Assembly (NCBI GenBank): GCA_024235875.1
Contig: JACKLP010000021.1
Span: forward strand, 1 to 20,116
Length of the DNA stretch: 20,116 bases
Source of the DNA: Burkholderiaceae bacterium
Lineage (GTDB): Bacteria > Pseudomonadota > Gammaproteobacteria > Burkholderiales > Burkholderiaceae_E
Direction of reading: 5' to 3'
Both the position numbers and the translations under genes were made by a program. The notes below the pieces were generated by a model. The model was not told the DNA's origin, made no database searches, and saw nothing but the letters and a program-made list of their open reading frames with translations. Shown piece after piece: positions 16,248 to 20,116 of this stretch. Within the stretch, counting starts at the first letter, position 1. Every line of letters begins with the position of its first letter.

Positions 16248-18533
16248 TCAGTCGTGGCGGCGCTCGCTGTTCGCATCGACGACCGTCCAGGCCGTCATGT
16301 TGACGATCCGCCTCACGGTCGCCGAGGCCGTCAGCACATGGACGGGGCGCGCCGCCCCCAGCAGGACAGGCCCGATCGCCACGTTGTTCCCCGCAGCGGT
16401 CTTGAGCAGGTTGTAGGCGATGTTGGCGGAGTCGATGTCGGGCAGCACCAGAAGGTTGGCCGGGCCGCTCAGGCTGGAGCGTGGCATGGAACGTGAGCGC
16501 ATGGCGGCATCGAGCGCGAGATCGCCGTGCATCTCGCCGTCGACCTCGAGCTCTGGCGCCTGCTCGCGTATCAGCCGCAGCGCCTCGCGCATCTTCGGGG
16601 CCGAACCGGCATTCGACGTACCGAAGTTCGAATGCGACAACAGCGCGACCTTGGGCAGGATCCCGACCCGGCGCAGTTCCTCCACCGCCATCAGCGTGAT
16701 CTGCGCCAGTTGCGCCGCATCCGGATTCACGTTCACATGCGTGTCCACCAGCGAGATCTGGCGTCCAGGCAGCATCAGCGTGTTCATCGTGGCGTAGACA
16801 CTCGCGCCAGGTCGGCGTCCGATGACCTGTTCGATGTAGTGCAGGTGCAAGGGCACGGTGCCGAAGGTGCCGCAGAGCATGCCGTCGGCGTCACCCTGGC
16901 GCAGCATCATCGCGCCGATCAGGGTGAGGCGGCGACGCATCTCGATCTTCGCGTACTGCGCGGTGACGCCCTGGCGTTCCGTCAGTTGGTGATACGCCTG
17001 CCAGTAGGATCGATATCGCTCGTCCCATTCCGGGTTCACGACCTCGAAGTCGACGCCCGGGCGAACGCGCAGGCCGAAGCGCTCGATCCGCTTCTCGAGC
17101 ACCGCTGGACGGCCGACGACGATCGGCCGGGCGAGCTTTTCGTCGATCACGACCTGAACCGCGCGCAACACGCGCTCCTCTTCGCCCTCGGTGTAGACGA
17201 TCCGACGCCCGACGTCGCGGCGCGCCGCGGCGAAGATCGGCTTCATGAAGTTGCCCGAGTGATAGACGAACTCCTCGAGCCGGACCCGGTAGGCATCGAA
17301 GTCGGTGATCGGGCGCGTCGCCACGCCGCTGTCCATCGCGGCCCTCGCCACCGCCGGCGCGATCCGTGCGATCAGGCGCGGATCGAAGGGCTTCGGAATC
17401 AGGTATTCGGGACCGAAGCCCTCGCCCGCTGCGCCGTATGCCGCGGTCACGACGTCGGACTGCTCCTCGCGCGCCAGGCCCGCCACCGCCTGCACGGCGG
17501 CCACTTCCATCTCCCGGTTGATGGTGGTCGCGCCGACATCGAGCGCGCCGCGAAAGATGAAGGGAAAGCACAGGACATTGTTGACCTGGTTCGGATAGTC
17601 GGTGCGTCCGGTCGCGATGATGGCGTCGTCGCGCACCGCCTTGACGTCCTCGGGCAGGATCTCGGGATTCGGATTGGCCAGCGCGAAGACGATCGGCCGC
17701 GCCGCCATCCGGGCGACCATGTCCTGCTTCAGGACGCCGCCTGCCGACAGGCCGAGGAATACGTCGGCGCCCGCGATGACCTCGGCCAGCGTGCGCGCCT
17801 CGGTGGCCTGCGCGAATCGCGCCTTGTCCTCGTCCATGAGTTCGGTGCGCCCGCGATAGACGACGCCGGCCAGGTCCGTGACCCAGATACTGCCCAGGGG
17901 CAATCCCATCTCGACCAGCAAGTCCAGGCAGGCCAGCGCCGCCGCACCCGCGCCGCTGACGACGACCTTGATCTCCTCGAGTCCTTTTCTTGCGATGCGC
18001 AAGGCATTGAGCAACGCGGCGCCGACGACGATGGCGGTGCCGTGCTGGTCGTCGTGAAAGACCGGGATGCGCAGTCGCTTGCGAAGCTCGCGCTCGACAC
18101 GGAAACAGTCTGGCGCCTTGATGTCTTCGAGGTTGATGCCGCCGAAAGTCGGTTCGAGCGCGGCGATGATTTCGACCAGACGCTCGGGATCGGTCTCGGC
18201 GATCTCGAGGTCGAAGACATCGATCCCCGCGAACTTCTTGAACAGGACCGCCTTGCCTTCCATCACCGGCTTGGACGCGAGCGGCCCGATGTTGCCCAGT
18301 CCCAGCACGGCCGTCCCGTTCGAGACCACGGCCACCAGGTTCGCGCGCGCCGTGTAACGAAACGCCGCCGCCGGATCCGCGACGATCTCCTCGCAAGCTG
18401 CCGCGACGCCGGGCGAATAGGCGAGCGCGAGATCGCGCTGGTTGGTCAGGCTCTTGGTCGCGGCGATGGCGATCTTTCCTGGCGCACCGGTCTCGTGATA
18501 TTCGAGTGCCGCTCGGCGAAGCTGCGGATCCAT
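16248..18533 (-). CDS. maeB: NADP-dependent malic enzyme with phosphotransacetylase-like domain
   Basis: This cytoplasmic enzyme decarboxylates malate to pyruvate, making NADPH. The 761-residue protein has the two-part MaeB design: malic enzyme (about 1-425) and a phosphotransacetylase-like domain (about 430-761) that in characterised MaeB proteins binds regulators such as acetyl-CoA rather than catalysing. Seen: Tyr39 in LAYSPGVA, NIGPLASKPVMEGKAVLFKKF with Lys94, LEDIKAPDCF (E136, D137), FHDDQHGTA (D161, D162) and nucleotide loop GAGAAA (194-199). The C-terminal part shows GTFGTVPLHLHYIEQVIG and MTAWTVVDAN. GAGG at 18539-18542 lies 5 nt before ATG 18533; the GTG at 18539 would overlap the ribosome site, so it is rejected. 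Transcription is from a promoter carrying an internal dyad. DUF1631 follows after 169 nt with its own promoter. Confidence 0.96.
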   Translation of the reverse strand: MDPQLRRAALEYHETGAPGKIAIAATKSLTNQRDLALAYSPGVAAACEEIVADPAAAFRYTARANLVAVVSNGTAVLGLGNIGPLASKPVMEGKAVLFKKFAGIDVFDLEIAETDPERLVEIIAALEPTFGGINLEDIKAPDCFRVERELRKRLRIPVFHDDQHGTAIVVGAALLNALRIARKGLEEIKVVVSGAGAAALACLDLLVEMGLPLGSIWVTDLAGVVYRGRTELMDEDKARFAQATEARTLAEVIAGADVFLGLSAGGVLKQDMVARMAARPIVFALANPNPEILPEDVKAVRDDAIIATGRTDYPNQVNNVLCFPFIFRGALDVGATTINREMEVAAVQAVAGLAREEQSDVVTAAYGAAGEGFGPEYLIPKPFDPRLIARIAPAVARAAMDSGVATRPITDFDAYRVRLEEFVYHSGNFMKPIFAAARRDVGRRIVYTEGEEERVLRAVQVVIDEKLARPIVVGRPAVLEKRIERFGLRVRPGVDFEVVNPEWDERYRSYWQAYHQLTERQGVTAQYAKIEMRRRLTLIGAMMLRQGDADGMLCGTFGTVPLHLHYIEQVIGRRPGASVYATMNTLMLPGRQISLVDTHVNVNPDAAQLAQITLMAVEELRRVGILPKVALLSHSNFGTSNAGSAPKMREALRLIREQAPELEVDGEMHGDLALDAAMRSRSMPRSSLSGPANLLVLPDIDSANIAYNLLKTAAGNNVAIGPVLLGAARPVHVLTASATVRRIVNMTAWTVVDANSERRHD

Positions 18534-18583
18534 GATCACCTCGTTTTCTACATTGCGGAAACCAAATCCATCCTACGGAAATC

Positions 18584-18612
18584 ATTATCGCTCAGCGCGG
18601 TGAGCGCGTCAG
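18584..18612 (-). promoter_or_regulatory. maeB promoter with operator-like dyad in the spacer
   Basis: On the minus strand CTGACG (18607-18612), a 17-nt spacer and GATAAT (18584-18589) make a good sigma-70 promoter, with a start near 18577 and a 43-nt leader. The spacer is almost wholly an inverted repeat, CGCTCA-N6-TGAGCG (18589-18606), suited to a dimeric repressor. Confidence 0.55.
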
Positions 18613-18648
18613 GTGCTCCGGCCCATGTCTTCGCACCGAATCGGGTAT

Positions 18649-18660
18649 CGTGCCGGCACG
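18649..18660. repeat. Perfect 12-bp palindrome upstream of dinB
   Basis: CGTGCCGGCACG is a perfect palindrome ending 20 nt before the dinB start. It could be an operator or part of a leader hairpin, or chance in GC-rich DNA. It does not resemble a LexA box. Confidence 0.3.
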
Positions 18661-18680
18661 CAACCCGAACCCGCCCGATC

Positions 18681-19868
18681 ATGAGTCGCGAACGTCGCAT
18701 CGCCCATCTCGACATGGACGCGTTCTACGCGTCGGTCGAGTTGTTGCGTCGCCCGGAATTGCGCGGCCGGCCGCTGGCGATCGGTGGCCGGGGTGATCCC
18801 ACGCGGCGCGGCGTCGTCACGACGGCCACCTACGAGGCTCGCGAGTTCGGCATTCATTCGGGTATGGCTTTGCGGCGCGCGCTCGAGCTTTGTCCCGACT
18901 GCATTTTCCTGCCAACCGACTTCGATGCCTACCGCAAGGCGTCGCGGGTCTTCAAGCAGGCGATCGCGCGCATCGCCCCGGCCATCGAGGACCGCGGCAT
19001 CGACGAGGTCTACGTCGACCTGACGGATGTGGACGGCATCGACCGGGAGCGCGGCGCGACCTTGGGGCGACGGATCAAGGCGGCCGTTCGTGACGCCAGT
19101 GGCCTGAGTTGCTCGATCGGGATCGCGCCGAACAAGCTGATTGCAAAGATCGCGTCCGACCTGGACAAGCCGGACGGCCTGACGATCATCGAGGCCGACG
19201 AGATCGCCACGCGGCTATGGCCCCTGCCCGCGCGCCGTATCAACGGCATCGGCCCCAAGGCGAGCGAGCGACTGCATGCGATCGGGATCGATACCATCGG
19301 CGATCTGGCGGCCGCCGATCCCCTGATGCTGGTCAGGCGCTTCGGCAACGGTTACGGGCGCTGGCTTGGCGAGGTGTCCCGGGGGCGAGACGATCGCCCC
19401 GTGGTCACCCATAGCGAACCGGTCTCGCGCAGTCGGGAGACCACCTTCGAGCGTGACATGCATCCGAAGCGAGACTGGGACGCGCTCGCTCACGTGCTCG
19501 CCGGCCTGTGTCGCCAGCTCGGCGCGGATCTCGATGCACGCGGCTACCGTGGCCGCACCATCGGCGTGAAGGTCCGCTTCGACGACTTCCGCGTCGTGAC
19601 GCGAGACCTGACGATCGATACCGCAACGGCCGACGCGGGGCAGATCCGTCGGGTCGCGTTCGATTGCCTGGCGCGAATTCCGCTCGAGCGTCGACTACGC
19701 CTGATCGGTGTTCGCATCGCCAAGCTCGACCGCGACCGGCGCCAAGACGTTCCAACGACGACATCCACTCCGGGCGTACGCGAACCGCGTGTGGGCGAGA
19801 CGCCGGATCTATTCGACACGGCGGCACTCACCTCGAGGCCACCATCGGGCAAGGAGGAAAGAACATGA
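18681..19868 (+). CDS. dinB: DNA polymerase IV (Y family)
   Basis: This translesion polymerase copies past damaged bases without proofreading. The 395-residue protein has the complete Y-family core: DMDAFYASVE with catalytic D11 and likely steric-gate Y16, ATYEAREFGIHSGM, IDEVYVDLT with catalytic D108 and E109, and SIGIAPNKLIAKIASDLDKPDG. A thumb helix-hairpin-helix part (INGIGPKASERL) and the little finger domain follow. ETPDLFD near the C-terminus may be a sliding-clamp motif. The frame is open for over 700 codons upstream across maeB antisense, but ATG 18681 begins the conserved N-terminus. The ribosome site is poor, and no CTGT-N8-ACAG LexA box is seen, so SOS control is not evident. Its end carries the AAGGAGG ribosome site and ATGA overlap for the next gene. 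Confidence 0.95.
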   Translation: MSRERRIAHLDMDAFYASVELLRRPELRGRPLAIGGRGDPTRRGVVTTATYEAREFGIHSGMALRRALELCPDCIFLPTDFDAYRKASRVFKQAIARIAPAIEDRGIDEVYVDLTDVDGIDRERGATLGRRIKAAVRDASGLSCSIGIAPNKLIAKIASDLDKPDGLTIIEADEIATRLWPLPARRINGIGPKASERLHAIGIDTIGDLAAADPLMLVRRFGNGYGRWLGEVSRGRDDRPVVTHSEPVSRSRETTFERDMHPKRDWDALAHVLAGLCRQLGADLDARGYRGRTIGVKVRFDDFRVVTRDLTIDTATADAGQIRRVAFDCLARIPLERRLRLIGVRIAKLDRDRRQDVPTTTSTPGVREPRVGETPDLFDTAALTSRPPSGKEERT

Positions 19869-20116
19869 AGCCATCGCGCCAGGAACATGCGGCCGCCGAT
19901 GCGGCGACATCCACAGGCGAGGGCATCGGCGTGGCGCTCGCGCGCTTCGCGGCCAGCGCGAATCCGGACCGCTTTCCCGAGTCCGCGCGCCAGGTCCTCG
20001 AAATGTCATTGCTCGACTGGTTCGCCGTGGCGGTCGCGGGTCGAAACGAACCCGTGAGTCGTATCGTCCGCGACCTGGTCCTGGCCGAGGAAGGCCGTCG
20101 CGAGTGCGGCGTGATC
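19865..20116 (+). CDS. MmgE/PrpD family protein, N-terminal 84 residues only
   Basis: The frame opens at ATG 19865, overlapping the dinB stop by 4 nt (ATGA), with a near-perfect AAGGAGG ribosome site at 19852-19858. The 84 residues up to the window edge include ALARFAASANPDRFPESARQV and LLDWFAVAVAGRNEP, typical of the start of MmgE/PrpD proteins, the family of 2-methylcitrate dehydratase (PrpD), cis-aconitate decarboxylase and many dehydratase-like enzymes of unknown substrate. The catalytic region is outside the window, so the substrate cannot be set. An extra tail of about 20 residues precedes the conserved part. Coupling to dinB suggests cotranscription, though no functional link is obvious. 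Confidence 0.82.
   Translation, partial: MKPSRQEHAAADAATSTGEGIGVALARFAASANPDRFPESARQVLEMSLLDWFAVAVAGRNEPVSRIVRDLVLAEEGRRECGVI

Noticed and set aside
13436..16303. Long plus-strand open frame opposite DUF1631 and the start of the RNase gene
   Set aside because: Low-complexity shadow of the minus-strand genes with no recognisable domain and no good ribosome site.
16527..18680. Plus-strand open frame of about 718 codons running into dinB
   Set aside because: It is antisense to maeB, has no family resemblance and is Arg/His/Asp-rich, as expected for a GC-rich shadow frame. The true dinB N-terminus begins at 18681.
18534..18680. LexA/SOS box upstream of dinB
   Set aside because: No CTGT-N8-ACAG or close variant was found by eye; the dyads present have different half-sites.

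Overview
The window is about 20 kb of GC-rich, gene-dense chromosome. Gene content and protein sequences suggest a betaproteobacterium, probably near the Burkholderiales; this is inferred from family resemblance, not from a search. I see no insertion sequences, phage genes, CRISPR arrays, rRNA or tRNA. Both edges cut genes: pgk at the left and a MmgE/PrpD-family gene at the right.

Layout. (1) 1-9650 holds central carbon genes on the minus strand: tkt, then gap, then pgk (partial). A three-gene plus-strand signalling operon (1298-6362) sits between gap and pgk. It encodes an HD-GYP response regulator, a PhnD-like periplasmic binding protein and a hybrid sensor kinase with a C-terminal HPt domain. 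The genes overlap or abut, and a strong hairpin terminator (6370-6396) separates them from gap. No ABC permease or ATPase is present, so the binding protein most likely feeds the kinase rather than a transporter. (2) 9651-12101 carries a long G-run-rich leader, then a single-chain fusion of S-adenosylmethionine decarboxylase and spermidine synthase, then rsmE. (3) 12301-12732 is a YidB/DUF937 gene. (4) 12794-16078, minus strand, carries a DUF1631 gene followed by a secreted barnase-type RNase and its barstar inhibitor, which overlap by 4 nt. (5) 16248-18533, minus strand, is a two-domain malic enzyme (maeB). Its promoter has an 18-bp dyad exactly in the -35/-10 spacer. (6) 18681 onward, plus strand, is dinB (DNA polymerase IV), which overlaps by 4 nt the start of a MmgE/PrpD-family gene.

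How they work together. tkt, gap and pgk serve the Calvin/pentose-phosphate and glycolytic trunk, and maeB links malate to pyruvate. The signalling operon can be read as one phosphorelay: binding protein, kinase His409, receiver Asp845, HPt His1001, then Asp52 of the HD-GYP regulator, which would lower cyclic-di-GMP. The fusion enzyme covers both S-adenosylmethionine-dependent steps of spermidine synthesis. The most notable points are the binding-protein-gated c-di-GMP system, the SpeD-SpeE fusion with its possible G-quadruplex leader, the barnase/barstar pair, and the maeB operator-like dyad.
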